The translations under genes were made by a program, and so were the position numbers. Positions 1-12,504 of a DNA stretch of 64,000 nucleotides are shown here, one piece after another. The stretch's first letter is position 1, and each line of letters opens with the position of its first letter. The notes beneath the pieces were generated by a model, which made no database searches, was not told the DNA's origin, and saw only the letters and a list, made by a program, of their open reading frames with translations. This DNA is from Macrotrachela quadricornifera (lineage: Eukaryota > Rotifera > Eurotatoria > Philodinida > Philodinidae): the NCBI GenBank assembly GCA_022393335.1, contig JAJEKB010020935.1:721012-785011 (forward strand). The letters run 5' to 3'.

Positions 1-1389
1 AAGTTTCAGTTAAAAGACAGAGAATCTTTTGTAGATTTTATTGATATGCTCTTTTTAAGATGAGCATTTGCCTCTTTTGTAGCAGCGAAAGTAGTGAATC
101 TCACAAAAATATGACTTGCTCAGCAGTGTACTAGGATAAACAGTAGTATACAACTCGTAAAATCGGTTCAATTAATTTTCAAACATTTATATTATTCATT
201 TATTCAATCTTTCAAACTGCTCAGTTCCTCGCCCACATTATTTTTTTCTATTATCTTCCAGCTATCCATCTCACCCTCAACAGTTGACTTTTATTTTCTC
301 TTCCTCCTTCACTAGTATTATTATGCTACTTTCTCTTCCATGCTTCACCAATCTCATCATTACTATCATTCAATCCACATTCATATCCTCCAGTACGTGA
401 TTTATAAAATTTGAACAGCTAAGTTGAATAGTTAAAAAGTTGAAATGAGTTTCAAGTTTCACATGTATGAGTATTAAAAGATCGATTTTATTTGTTAAAT
501 AAGTTTGTACATGCTACTCAAACACATCATAAAAAAATGCAGAAATGTATTTTTTTTTTAAGACACTAAACTAAAATTCTAGATAAAGCTTTACTAATTT
601 AAAAACTATTCCCAAGAAAGGAAAATATATCGACTTAGTCATTCAATTAGAAAAATAAATCAGCCATTATAAAGAATAATATTTTGTAGAGTTTGAAATT
701 CTCTAACTGTTAGTATAAAAAAAGTCAGTTTTTCTCATCAGTCTTGAGCATAATTTAGCCTAGAATAATCACAATTCGTTGGAAAGTTAAATGTCTCAAT
801 GATCAAAACAATCGAACTGCGAGCAAAGTAATATGATCGAAATAAAATGAAATTTTTGCAAATTTACTTAATTCTGTTCATAAAATAAACGGCTGTAACA
901 TTAAACATTTTCTATGTCCATCGACATATACTGAAGACCATTTTGACGTATGTACAATGAGCTTTTTCTGTGAAAGATAAAAGTTCAATACAATGTGAAA
1001 TAAGAAAATGCACAAAATTTTGATTAAACTAACTTCTAAATTTAGTACTATAATCTAGAACTCAATTTACATTAGCATCTCTGTTTTGGATTGGATAAGA
1101 ATCGGTTAGTTGTGTTCTATCTTTGGCTTTCTCAAGTTGCCTAATAAGTAAAAGTTTGCTGAACACCACAGATAAACTTTGATGAGAATGTATTGACATG
1201 TGACAGTGTGACTTAGTTATATAAAAAGCGCAAAATGAAGTTCATATTTTTAAATTCATAAAAAAGAAACTAATCAATTGCTTCTGGAAATAAAATATTC
1301 AATTAATATGAATTTCTATATATTGCCATTCTTACAAACAATTGTCGAATATTCTTTGATGCGATAATTTTACTATTCTCGTTTATATT
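1..1389. other. No gene recognised
   Basis: AT-rich sequence with no long open frame and no motif I recognise on either strand. It lies downstream of the minus-strand gene ending near 1390, so it may hold that gene's 3' UTR. A possible GTGAGT donor lies at the very end of that gene's last exon, so a further exon in this stretch cannot be excluded. Confidence 0.4.
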
Positions 1390-4300
1390 TCATAAAAACT
1401 CACACTGAATCTCTTTTGAAAATTTTACATTACCGTTATAGTATGATTGTTGTGGTTTTATATAAAATCTATTACGAGAATATTGCCGTGATCGATCGTT
1501 ATATTTATCGTTTATGGGCTGTTTTTCATATTTCGATGGAAAAGATGAGTGAAACTGCGTGCGAACACCACCACTAAAGCCACCTTTTATTGGATTTATT
1601 TTTGGTATATATGGACCAAACACTATCAAATGACGAAAATATTTTAAATGAAAACTTAGGCAATGAGTACTTACGAGGTTCTCGATGAAATAAACTTGCT
1701 ACATCCAGAAGAGATGGTATTCCGATACCAGTGCTTACGAAATTAGCGTATCCCGATGCAATTAATTCACCAATTGAGAAGAGGTTTCCATAAAAATTAA
1801 TTAATGGGGGTAAAATATAAACTGTAAACAAATATTTCATTCGATGAAATGTCGAAAATATTAATACTCACTGCTTCCTCTTGGTGAATGGATAATTGTT
1901 TGTAAAGTTGGTGGATGTACGTAAATTGGCATTGTTAATTGGAAATTCATAAATGGTCCAACCAATGCTATATGAAATATTTTTCTATGACAAAATGAAT
2001 ATACTTAACAGATACATACGAAATCGATGACGATTGTACCGGGCTGCTGGAAAACGAAGTCGTTGTCGAGGTCGATTATGGCTACCATAAGTTGATTCAC
2101 CAATATAAATATTCATATGTCCAACTTCTTCGGGTGGTTCACGCTGCTGTAAATTAATAAATAAAACTAGAATATTACTGGACACTTAAATTAGAGAGAA
2201 ATACTCACATAATTACGTCGGTGACCCGTACCATACAAATAATCTAAATAGAACTATATCATAAGAATTTTCAATATTACTTATTTGGTTAAATTCGAAC
2301 ATGCTCATTCATTCACAAAAATATTTTTTAATCAAAGCTCTAAAAACACTATAGTTTACCCAACAAGTAAAAAGTAAATCTATTCCTCTTACATATCAAA
2401 TAACTATTTGATTAAAACAAATATAAAGTATTCTATATTTTTTTTCATCCTAATTCGACACTCTACTTCATTTTATTCACACTTATTTCAATCATATTAA
2501 GAAATATTGTTATTTAAGCATTTGAACAACTCATACTAAAAACGTTTCTTATGATGAAAAGAGTCTAACGGATAGACCATAGATAATTGGCCTCTCCATG
2601 TTTTACATCTTTATTAGACGTATCTCGATGAAAAGAAATAATTTTGTTTCGAAACATTCCTCGTTTGATTCTTTGAATAGTATCTGTAATATTAATAAAA
2701 ATACAATCAAACTTGTTTGTTAAGAATATTCAATTCTCCTAACCATATATTTTTAATCATTCTTTTGCACACCATGTTTCTTTGTCTGAATTAGATTTTA
2801 CCTCATTCACATCATATTTCAGTGCATTATTAATACAAAATTGGCTCTTCGCATGCAAAAAATATTGGATGCAGATATATTGATACAATAATGATTCTGA
2901 ATGTGTTACGATTTACTCAAGCTTTTCGACATGTCTTTGAGATCTTTAACTTTTTTTACAACTCAAACTGAAATAACACTTTTTGACAAAATGTCATACA
3001 TTTAGTATTCCATTAAACACAACCAAAAATATAAGCAAATCGTAACACATTCAGAATCATTATCGTATCGATATATCTGCATCAAATACTTTTTGTATGC
3101 GTTAACATCATCATCAGTAACCACCAATTTTATTCGTCACCAAATGACTCAACTTCGAATTATTTTTAATACGTTATGAGAGCTGAATTCATATTAATTA
3201 TGTACTGAAATATGATGAGAATGAAATAAAAATTAATCCAGATAATGAAACATGATGTGCAAAATACTGATTAGAAATATATGGTTAGGAGAGTTGAATA
3301 TTCTTAATATACAAGTTTGATTGTATTTTGATAATATTACAGATACTATTCAAATTAAATTAAATATACAATTTAATAGAGAATCAAACGAGAAATGTTT
3401 CAAAAAAATTAACCTTTTTTCATCAAAATACGTCTGATAAAGATACAAAATATGAAGAGATTCATACTTTATGGCTCATTCACCATTACAGAGGTAGGAC
3501 AATAAAATAAAAATTGGGGTATCGTGCTAGACTAGTCATCTCCTTCTTCAGAATGGGCCATACGTTATCCGACACTTTTATTGCGAATAAATTTTTGCTA
3601 GGGGCGAGATAGAGAGTGGTGGTGTTCATCATTTGAAAAAGAATTTGCTTGGACCATTAATCTATATAAAATTCATTAGGATAAACGATGCTTTTTTCAT
3701 AGACGATTATTTATTAACTTATTTCTTATGCATGATTTTCAGTAATTTTTACAATAATCTCAACTTCATTTATACAAAAAATGCAGCTTAAATCACACTT
3801 TTTTCGTATTGAATTGTTAGATCTTTGTTTAATCCTTAAACTCTTTTACGAAATGCATTATGAAAGCAGATTTCATGATTTTACAGTGAAAAAAAATGTA
3901 ATTTAAACTACATTTTGTTATAATTTGAGCTAAGATTATTGTAAACATTAGCGAAAATTATGTGTACAAAAAAGTTCATTGGTAGTTCTCTATGAAAATA
4001 TCGATCGATGGTCCACGGAAATGCTCTTTCAAGCGGTGAATATCGCAGCTCTCTATCTTATTCCTATCAAAAGTTACCCGTAATAAAAAAGTGCCAGATA
4101 ACTTATAACCACCCTGTATATGGATGTGGTCACTCATACATCCAAGTGTTGAATTCTATCAGATCTACTCGAAATCTAACTACTGACTCTATTATTGATT
4201 CTGTTATTTAGGTTTCTATCCAATCCTGTGGGCTTCTCTGAAGTGATCAGTTACGATTGGACTCTGTATCAGATTCATTCATCTGAATAGGGAGCACTAA

Positions 4301-7300
4301 ATCTAACATATGACTATTAGTTATCAAAGAAAAGACGGTGAAATATAATGCAAGCGAACGCGGCACATATTGCATCATTTCTTCCTGTCTTTTCAGACTC
4401 TCAGAGGAATTTACAATAATAATCATATATAGAATCTACATTATGTATGGAAATTCTTCAGATTATTTGGCTCGTATGATTTTCTCCAGTTCAAACAGAT
4501 CATGATCCTAAATACTAATTCTCAATTAATTCTACGATATTTTATCATTTCTACATTGCTTTCTTACTGCAACGTCTGATTCTATATAAAGAAATGTTTC
4601 AGAATTTATAGAAACGTTTTACCTTGTTTTTTGAGAATGATTTCATTTCCACCATCTCTTGTATGATGGGAAATGAATACGATCACGCTCGTACTGAGCG
4701 TAAGAGTTAGTAAAATAATGCCCCAAAGCCATTTCCATCGTACTTGACGAATATTTCGTTGCCACCATGACCTATAAGAACGATGCCAAACAAAAATAAT
4801 ATAACGGATTGGTCAGAAGAAGTTTCCATCTTGTGATAAAATGCTTTCTCAAGTTAGAATGGATGATAAGGTTTTGTTCTGATATTAAAAGATATAAATT
4901 TTTTTATAGATCTCATTAGTATCTTCATTACCAAATGGGTTGTTGTTCTCCTTTTGCAGTACTGAAAGCACTGAATATCACAAAAATATCATTTATTCAA
5001 TATTTCACTTGAATAAAATGCCAGTCTTCTTTGCTAAACAATTTTTCAAATATTATTCAAAGGCAATATTGTAACGTCCAGAAAAATGTTTGTTTTTGAG
5101 ATACAATCGCAAACCTGTGAAAAAAATATTGTTATGCGAAAAAGCACTCTGAAAAATGCCTAATTGGGCGCTTTTTGTTGCCTCCGGAAAAAAACCACAG
5201 CCTCATCATTAATTTAGGAAAGGAATTTAACCCTTATAATAAAGAGTATTTTCTAGAGCTTGAAATTTTGTATCCGCTTTAATAAAAAGAATACTTTTTG
5301 TAAAAGCAAATTTTGATAAAATTGGGAACAAAACGTAGAATTTTATCGACTGAAGATATTTTGTTCTAATGCTTTGCGTGTTTTAAAGTATAAACAATTA
5401 AGCATAGAAAATAAAACGTCGCTATTGGCCATAAGAATCAGAGACCGTCACAGGGCACTTTTTTCTGCCCTGCTCTGCCCTGAAATTATCTCAGGGTAAA
5501 ATTTTTCGCCCTGTCCTGCCCTCAGGGCAGGACATGGCGTTTCATTTGATCTCGCTAATTAATAGAGTTGCTGATATGTTAAAAGTATATAGCCATTTTC
5601 AGGTTAAACACGTATGTGTTATTTATATTAATTCGAAAAAAATGTTATACCTAAACTGGGATCATCATAGAAAAAGTCTAGTACATTTAAGCATAAAAAA
5701 TAATCCAAATCATCACAGGAGGAAAATGCAAGTATTAGAACAAAAATATTGAAATAGTAAATAAACATAGTAAGTTGCTTTGTTATATGAACGCGCATTA
5801 TTCGACGTATTCCCTTCTTGTTTTTATCCATCCTTTTCTATATAAATGTAGACTAAATTGCATCCAATAAAATCATAAAAAATGCCACAATCACATCCAT
5901 TAAAAACAGTCCTAATCGAACTTTTTTGTTCAAGCGCTTGGTAAGGCTTGAGTTCAACATGCGTTCATACTGAATACCTCTCGACCTACAGACAAGCGCT
6001 TGAACGCTTGCGTGGGTCATGCATCTAGATCAAGACAGTCATGCGCTAAACTTATGGCGATCAGAGGAAGGAATAGCTGAGAAACAATCAATTCGAATAA
6101 AATAATCACGACTTTTCTGTCCGAGATTATATGACGATCCTTAATGTTTATAATATTAAAGTTGGACTAATGATCTGGATTGTCTTTCCGCTGTCTTTCT
6201 TATAATATTTGTTTTTTCAAACTATCAATTTTTACTGATAACCGATCATTGTGAACGTTAATTGACGAAAGAAAGAAAGAACAGAAACTAGTTTGCAATG
6301 ATATCAACTAAATTATATTTACTAAGTTATCATGCTTGAGTATAGATGTGAGAATGGATGTGTAGTCGTCCATCAGTAAATTGACTATAATTCATTCAAA
6401 ACTTGATGAAAATAGCAATCACTACATACCGTTCGATGCGCTTCGAAAAGCTCTACAATATAGTATCTTTAGTTTTTCATGTCTGAATAGATTACCTTGT
6501 GCGAGAATGACTATTAAACGCCGCGGTCATGGCTTTTGTTGCACTCTAAGTGCTTCGTTGATCAAGAGACACAAGCGCTTGAACAGGAGCTCAACTACAT
6601 GAATAAGAACAATAAGCGATGAAACAAGAATCACGAACACTTCAGTTTTTTTAGTGGTCTCCAGTCTTTACTCAAGATATGTCCAGAGCGCATGACATTC
6701 AGTCTTAAGAAACCCAAAAATGTCATGCACTTGCTAAAAGAAGTTCAGCTTGGGCCACTTATCTTGACCAACTGATAAACACATCTATTACAAATGATAA
6801 TGATATCACTGTTATTAGGTCAAAAATCTCGAAGATACTGCTTATTGCAGAAAACAGTAATCAGGGCATCAGGGCAAAAACTTCTGCCCTGCCCTGCCCT
6901 GCCCTGCCCTATAAAATCGCACAGGGTAGGGTAGGACATCAGGGCAGTCCTGCCCTGTGACTGTCTCTGATAAGAATTTCACATTGTTTAATAGCAAGAC
7001 ATTACTGAAATAAAAGTAACCTGTTCATAATTCCAGTTCAAACGTGTCTCATCTTGCACTTAACCAAATGACATTCTTGCGGTATGCAGTATTTTCAATA
7101 CTGCAAGCGAAGCACAGATACTCATTTCGTAATGAACAAATCATTAAAATCTACGAAAAATTCTATCTTTTAACATGAGAAGGAGATCTTTTCATTTCGT
7201 GGAACATGAGGAAGCAGTCTATCAAAATTCAGCAGTATATTTTGGCCGAGTCATTATCATTAATTTCTAAAAAACATACCCGGTGGCAACATTTGTCTGT

Positions 7301-7440
7301 TGTTGGACGCTTGGTAGTAGACTCTCATGCGTTGCATCATTGTCTGCTACCACGTTGACCATCATCCCCCCATCATTTTGCTCGTTCTCTATCGTGCCAC
7401 TTTCTAATTCGACTGTTTCCTGTTCTTCATTGTTTGTCAT
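1390..7440 (-). CDS. Seven-exon gene for a single-pass membrane protein, unknown function
   Basis: I assembled this gene from splice sites and phase. Exons on the minus strand: 7440-7280 (ATG at 7440), 4771-4623, 2243-2209, 2146-2020, 1967-1872, 1821-1675 and 1622-1390 (TGA). Every intron is GT-AG, all phases match, and the total of 948 bp gives 315 aa. The N-terminal 54 residues are acidic and lack hydrophobic stretches. Exon 2 encodes a basic, Trp-rich collar followed by a hydrophobic segment (about residues 70-88, WLWGIILLTLTLSTSVIVFI), which suggests a type II single-pass membrane protein. The C-terminal part is rich in Gly, Pro, Tyr and Arg and matches no family I know. Introns 1 and 2 exceed 2 kb because they hold transposon sequence; the others are short (about 50-65 bp). 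An extra candidate exon at about 2683-2570 begins in a compatible phase but runs into a stop and lies in a palindrome, so I left it out. Two separate genes cannot be fully excluded. Confidence 0.62.
2530..3490. repeat. Imperfect inverted repeat in intron 2 of the membrane-protein gene
   Basis: The left arm (about 2530-2950) and right arm (about 3020-3490) are inverted copies. Shared blocks include CTAACCATATAT near 2740 against its complement near 3285, and the block AATGATTCTGAATGTGTTACG on both sides of the centre. The right arm carries extra insertions. It looks like an old foldback or MITE-type insertion; both arms carry an exon-like stretch next to an ACAG acceptor. Confidence 0.6.
5439..6969. 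mobile_element. Non-autonomous hAT-type element with perfect 8-bp target duplication
   Basis: The termini are CAGAGACCGTCACAGGGCA at the left and the complement of CAGAGACAGTCACAGGGCA at the right. The identical 8-bp flanks ATAAGAAT (5431-5438 and 6970-6977) are the target site duplication. A CAGAG-type terminus plus an 8-bp duplication is diagnostic of hAT elements. Both subterminal regions are packed with GCCCTG repeats, as expected of transposase-binding arrays. No transposase frame is visible inside. The element sits in intron 1 of the membrane-protein gene. Confidence 0.85.
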
Positions 7441-7599
7441 CGTTTGGTAGAAATTCTACTATATTTAAATTGTGCAGATATAAAAAAAAGGCTTCTTGCC
7501 AGATATTACTTACCAATATTACTTTAGAACACTGGATATACTACTATTTTGTCAATACTGAAGTAAAACTTGAATAAAACTCAGTATTTATGGTTCAAT

Positions 7600-7990
7600 A
7601 ACTCGATTATCCTCTAAGCGCGTGATTAGAACGAATGCAATTATTTTATGAGTAATTGTCAATACTATTTTCGTCGAGGAACAGACAAGTTTCGTATTTT
7701 CGCTCTCTCATTTTCATTAAAGTTATATTCTAGGGTATTCGCGAGCAGTGGTTGATAAATTATTACCAAAGCACATGATTTGAATGAATGCAATTACATT
7801 ATGATTACCTGTCGATATTATCTCGGTAAAAAGACAAACAAGTTTCACATTTTCGTTCTTTTATTTTCATTAAAAAACATATTTTAGGTCATTTGCAAGC
7901 AACGATTGATAAATCATGCGCTAAACACATGATTAGAACGAACGCCAATTCATTGTGAATATCTGGCAATTTTAACTTCATAGAGAGCGA
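7600..7990. repeat. First tandem array of copy A (about 3 units of about 150 bp)
   Basis: Three diverged units each contain a core resembling CATGCGCTAAGCGCATGATT, then AATGCAATTAC, then a CATTTTCATTAAA block and TTTGCAAGCAACGATTG. The core is a palindrome in the best units. The same unit recurs at 9720-10150, 30140-30490 and 33460-33750. Confidence 0.7.
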
Positions 7991-8819
7991 TATAACTTTT
8001 TTGCATAAGACTATCAAAAGGTTCTCGTGGCAGTACTCTAAAATTTCACTTTGATTGATTTTATTTCTTATACTAGCTCATTCTAGTTGTGACATCTATT
8101 ATCTATTAAAATGCCAATATGGAGTTTCACAAGTGTGTATTATGGTCAATCATTAGTAAATATTTTTAATAATCCTGTTTTCGGACAGATAAACTTTATA
8201 TACGTTCATATGTAAAAACTCTTTTGTTGTTAGATTCAAATGCTATACAAATTTATGATGAATTAACTGCTGCTTAAGAACAGAGTGCCCTTCTATATGG
8301 TACAGTTGCTTATTGATTTCATCGATTTTCAAGTGAATGAGAGTCCTTTGAAGTCGATCCTCGAAATGGTGATTCAATAACCTCAATTTCTCAGTAGAAG
8401 ATTGATGAAACCAATGGTCTGGTGAAAGATGATCTATATACACGTATTGATAGCGTTACTATCTTTTAGATATAGTCTAACCCATACATTGTAATTTTTT
8501 TTTAAATTCTACTATTTCGAAATTTGATCTTAAATATGTTGAAGTATTGTTGAGGTTTTATGATTCATTGGACGAATTTTTAGCACATTGAAAATGTTTG
8601 ATTTTCAAATTTACAGAGATTGAATTTGCTTTTCGAAAAAAATCATTTTCTACAAAGTAAAACATCAACATTGATTTTAATACTCTCGAAAATCAATGCC
8701 GATTGGAAAAAAAATCATAAGAACAATATTTGTTATCGGGTCATCGTTATGACTTGTATTTTTAAACCTGCTCTATGAATCAGTTTATTTAGTATGTTAT
8801 TAAATTGAAATTAATTATT

Positions 8820-9130
8820 TACTATTTGGTTCATTTTTATAAATTAGATATTTACAATATAATTTCAATTTCAATTTCAATTTCAATTGATTATTCATAT
8901 TATTTGATGCATTTATATGAATTAAATGCTTAAAATATTCATTTAGTTTAAATTTCAATTGATTACTTATTGTATTGGATGCATTTTTATGGATTACATC
9001 TTTATAATATTATTCAATGTCAGTTAAACTTATTTATTCATGTTATTTTGTGCATTCAGGTGAATTAAATATTTAAATATTATCTCAATTTTAATTAAAG
9101 TTATTGATTTATTATTCTATAAATTTTATG
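8820..9130. repeat. AT-rich minisatellite of copy A with a CAATTT microsatellite
   Basis: Starts with CAATTT repeats (about 8868-8890) and continues as about four degenerate units of roughly 70 bp built on TTATTTGATGCATTTATATG and GAATTAAATGTTTAAAATAT. The same array occurs in copy B at about 31310-31690. Confidence 0.6.
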
Positions 9131-9719
9131 TTGATATGTAAAAATAAAATTTGATTTCCAAGTTTTTAAAAAAATACTTCAATTTCTAAATAAAACTCGA
9201 AATTCTAGGAATGCCCATATGAATTCATTTGCAATTTTCAAAGAATTTAAACTACTATAAACTAGAATGTTCAAAGAGATTAGTCAAAAATTTATATATA
9301 AGAAGATTACCATCGATAAACATGAAGTTAAATTTACATTATTACAATACTATATCACTAATGCAAGTTTTTAATCTTAATCTCAATTATATTCTAAAAG
9401 AAAAATCGAGAGTTATGATTTATTCATAAAACTCGTCTGGCCTCACTCTTCCAAAGTTTTGGTTACCCAATTGTCTGAAACGTAGCTCTAATATATATTC
9501 AGACGCTACAAGGTCAGCTACTGCAATTAGGATAAAGCTGCATTCAAAACCTCTTCAAGAATATCAAAAGACATTGTAGAAATGAATGTAAAAAATGCAA
9601 CTTAATATATAACATCATTGGGACTACTCTGAACACTTACTGTAGAAATATCATTGAAATATTTTCTCTATAAACAAGTATTTGAAAGTCCGAGAACTTT
9701 TTGATTGACATATATATTT

Positions 9720-10150
9720 TTACTCTTTCATTTTCATTAACCTATCTATTCCAGAACATTTGCAAGCAATGATTAGGAAGTCATGCGCTAAGCGCATGAT
9801 TAGAATGAGTGCAATTACATTATGATTACCTATCAGCATTATGTTGGTAGAAGGAAAAAAAAAGTTTTATATTTTCATTCTTTTATTCTCATTAAAAAAC
9901 ATATTCTAGGATATTTGCAAGCAACCATCCGTAAATCATGTGCTAAGCGCATGATTAGAATGAATGCAATTATATTATAATTACCTGTCAATATTATCTT
10001 GACAGAAAGAAAAAAAAGTTTTATATTTTCATTCTTTTATTCTCATTAAAAAGCATATTCTAGAATATTTGCAAGCAACGATTGACAAATCATGCGCTTA
10101 GCACGTGATTCGAACGAACGCAATTATATTGTGAATACCTCTTAATATTA
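9720..10150. repeat. Second tandem array of copy A with palindromic cores
   Basis: Three units of about 150 bp. The best cores read TCATGCGCTAAGCGCATGA (near 9781), a perfect palindrome around its centre. The spacers repeat GAAAAAAAAAGTTTTATATT and TCTCATTAAAAA. The array is in the same orientation as the one at 7600-7990, so the two bracket the non-coding body of the element. Confidence 0.72.
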
Positions 10151-11037
10151 TTCACGTCAAAAATGAGTCACCAAATTTTGTCAGATCTGTTAGAATCCAC
10201 TGAATTCTGATAACAGAGTCTCACAGGATTCCGACTATCGGAATCTAATCGGATCTAAATTGATTCCTACAACTTTCAATGAATTTCAATTATCCGATAT
10301 TGATGAAATCCGAAAAATGTATCCTATAAGATTCAATGATCAGAATCAAGCCGATTTCTTCCGTTTCTGAGAAGTTGATCGTTGAATATTTTAATGAAAA
10401 AACCTGTGAAAAATGTTTTAACTTTTTGTAAACATGAAATGGAATTGTAAGTATTTTCTCTTCTGACAAGAGAGAGACCACTGAATCTATAGAATCTATT
10501 CCAAAATTTCTTGTATAAAAATTTCGAAGAATTTTTGTTCTTTTAACAATGGCTAATTCTCAATAAGTGAAGATAATAGGAATGTTTTTTTTTAATTAAC
10601 TTTGATTTTTAGCAAAAAAATTCAGATGTCATTCATAACTTTCGATTTCATCTCTTCTCTTAGAACTAACTTTCCAATTACCACCAACTTTTGTTATTTA
10701 CATGCCTTTTTTCTTTGATTTTATTCATTCTTTCATACCCACATTTTGCTTATTGCTTTGCATTTTCAATATATACATGCAGTCCTTTTTTACTATACTA
10801 CCTTTGTCATTAAAATTTCGATACTCTCGGAAGTTAGTTAGCACTTTTTTAAATAAATTTTCAAAAATAGTCGTTAATTTAGAGAATCAATCATTTTTTT
10901 ATTTATATCACCTCATGCTCTAAATCAATCGTAACTATTATGATAAAGATAAAAATTTCTTGTATCATTTTATTTATATTCTCCAAAAATATAAATGACC
11001 AGTAAGTATTATTACGAAAAATAAGTATTTCTTTTCA

Positions 11038-11538
11038 ATGTTACTGACGAGGGAACATTGCCAACTGTCTAATCGTTTTTTCACTAAAAACAGTTTTGAT
11101 CAATTTGATTACGAAGCTAAAGTCACATTAGACCTAACAAATGACTCACAAGATTACTACAATGAAGATGATTTTACTGATATTAAAAAAGACGGTAATG
11201 ATGCCGGCGATGAATGGAATAGCAAAGAGAATTACAAATTAAATTCTTATTTAATTGAATTCATAAAAGAAGTAATTGAATTTTGCTGATGTAAAAGATT
11301 CGTCTGGTAAGTGTCGACGACCTTGGAAAACGGTTTAACATCATTATCATAAAACATTGATCAAGTTATCTAAAAAATTTTTTAAATACTCGAGAATAAT
11401 ATTCACCAAAACAAGTTTTGAATATTGATCAAGTAGGTATTCAAAATGAGCTACATTCCACACATACATTATCAATTCACAGTAAGAAAAAAACTTTGGA
11501 TCTAGCGTATCAAAAAATGCAACTACTCATTCATATAA
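11038..11538 (+). pseudogene. Transposase remnant of copy A
   Basis: An 83-codon frame (11038-11289) matches the coding remnant of copy B at 34603 onward, including the acidic stretch and the block EFIKEVIEF. An extra T near 11283 shifts the frame. Downstream, in another frame, comes a GKCRRPWKT block that aligns with copy B. The block NIDQVG, where DDE transposases usually carry the first catalytic Asp, is present near 11425. A roughly 100-bp deletion relative to copy B removes the HHYR region. Clearly non-functional. Confidence 0.6.
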
Positions 11539-11543
11539 TATAG

Positions 11544-12504
11544 ACACTCGTCACGCTCAATTTTATGAGAAGCTCGATCGACACTGAAAGCATTCAATAT
11601 CTGGCTCGAGCATTAGAAAATAACATGGTGAGATAGACTCGTTCACATTGAACTCTTATTATTATTATCGTTGTGCGAAGACATTGACCACATAAAATCT
11701 GGAAGAGAACTCTATCGATGCTGATGGAGTTGAATATCTGTCGCATATATTACAAAAAAATACTATAGCACTTACCATGCTTAATCTTAACAAAAATGCT
11801 ATCGGAATAGTTGGTATGAAGCATTTGGCTAAAGCATTACAAAGCAACAAAGTGAAACTCGTTTCTGCGTTATCTATCATAGATTAACTATGGTTATGAA
11901 ATATAGATACTAACGATTTTGAATTTGAACGAAAACTCGATTGGCGATGATGGAGTAGAGTATTTGGCTCGTGCATTAAACATTAATCAAGTCAGACTAA
12001 TTTGTCATAATCATGCTGATCTATATTTATTATTATCATTAAATACAGACACTCACTACTCTTTATCTTCAACGGAATGATATTGGTGAGAAGGGAGCAC
12101 AGCATCTTGCCAAAGCGCTACAAATTAATAGAGTATGACAACTTCTTCTTCATCGGTCTCATATTGATAAATATTATTCAAATCAGACACTCACCACTCT
12201 GGATTTATGCACCAACAACATTCGTCTGTCAGGGGCACAACATCTTGCCAATTCTTTAAAGAATAACACGGTGAGACAAATTTTCTTTCCATCAATTAAA
12301 TATTAATCATTAATTATTCGATATAGACACTTTCCGCACTAGACCTGACATTCAATTCTATTGGTTATATAGGAACAGAACACTTGTATAACACGTTTAA
12401 ACATAACAAAGTGAGTCAACGTTGAAGTTTCTCATTCTTATATCGAACATAACTATTCAATACAGACACTTATTAATCTCAATCTTCTTCACAATGAAGT
12501 TTAA
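11544..12504 (+). pseudogene. 3' remnant of a leucine-rich-repeat (ribonuclease-inhibitor-like/NLRC3-type) gene
   Basis: Seven exons with GT-AG boundaries: 11544-11627, 11681-11851, 11907-11990, 12049-12132, 12187-12270, 12327-12410 and 12466-12504. Five are exactly 84 bp and all are in phase 0; exon 2 holds two repeats (171 bp) and the last ends in TAA after 13 codons. Each 28-residue unit fits TLTTLNLxxNxIGxxGxxHLAxAL, the ribonuclease-inhibitor-like LRR consensus seen in NLRC3-type proteins. Exon 2 carries an in-frame TAA where a Leu codon is expected, and the 5' part is lost at a junction with transposon copy A. LRRs of this kind mediate protein binding. The one-repeat-per-exon layout is typical of families that change repeat number by exon duplication. 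Confidence 0.78.

Larger units (their letters stand above)
7534..11538 (+). mobile_element. Copy A of a large DNA transposon family, 3' truncated
   Basis: This stretch is a diverged direct copy of 30080-35390, beginning with GGATATACTACTATTTTG in both. Order in both copies: tandem array with GCGC-centred palindromes, unique spacer, AT-rich minisatellite, second array, then a rightward transposase remnant. Copy A lacks the 1155-bp foldback element found in copy B. It stops abruptly inside transposase-derived sequence at about 11538 and joins LRR intron sequence. I did not find a terminal inverted repeat, so the superfamily is open. Confidence 0.7.

Noticed and set aside
7600..10150. Repeat arrays considered as a CRISPR
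   Set aside because: Units are about 150 bp, diverged throughout, without constant short repeats and unique spacers, in a genome with introns.
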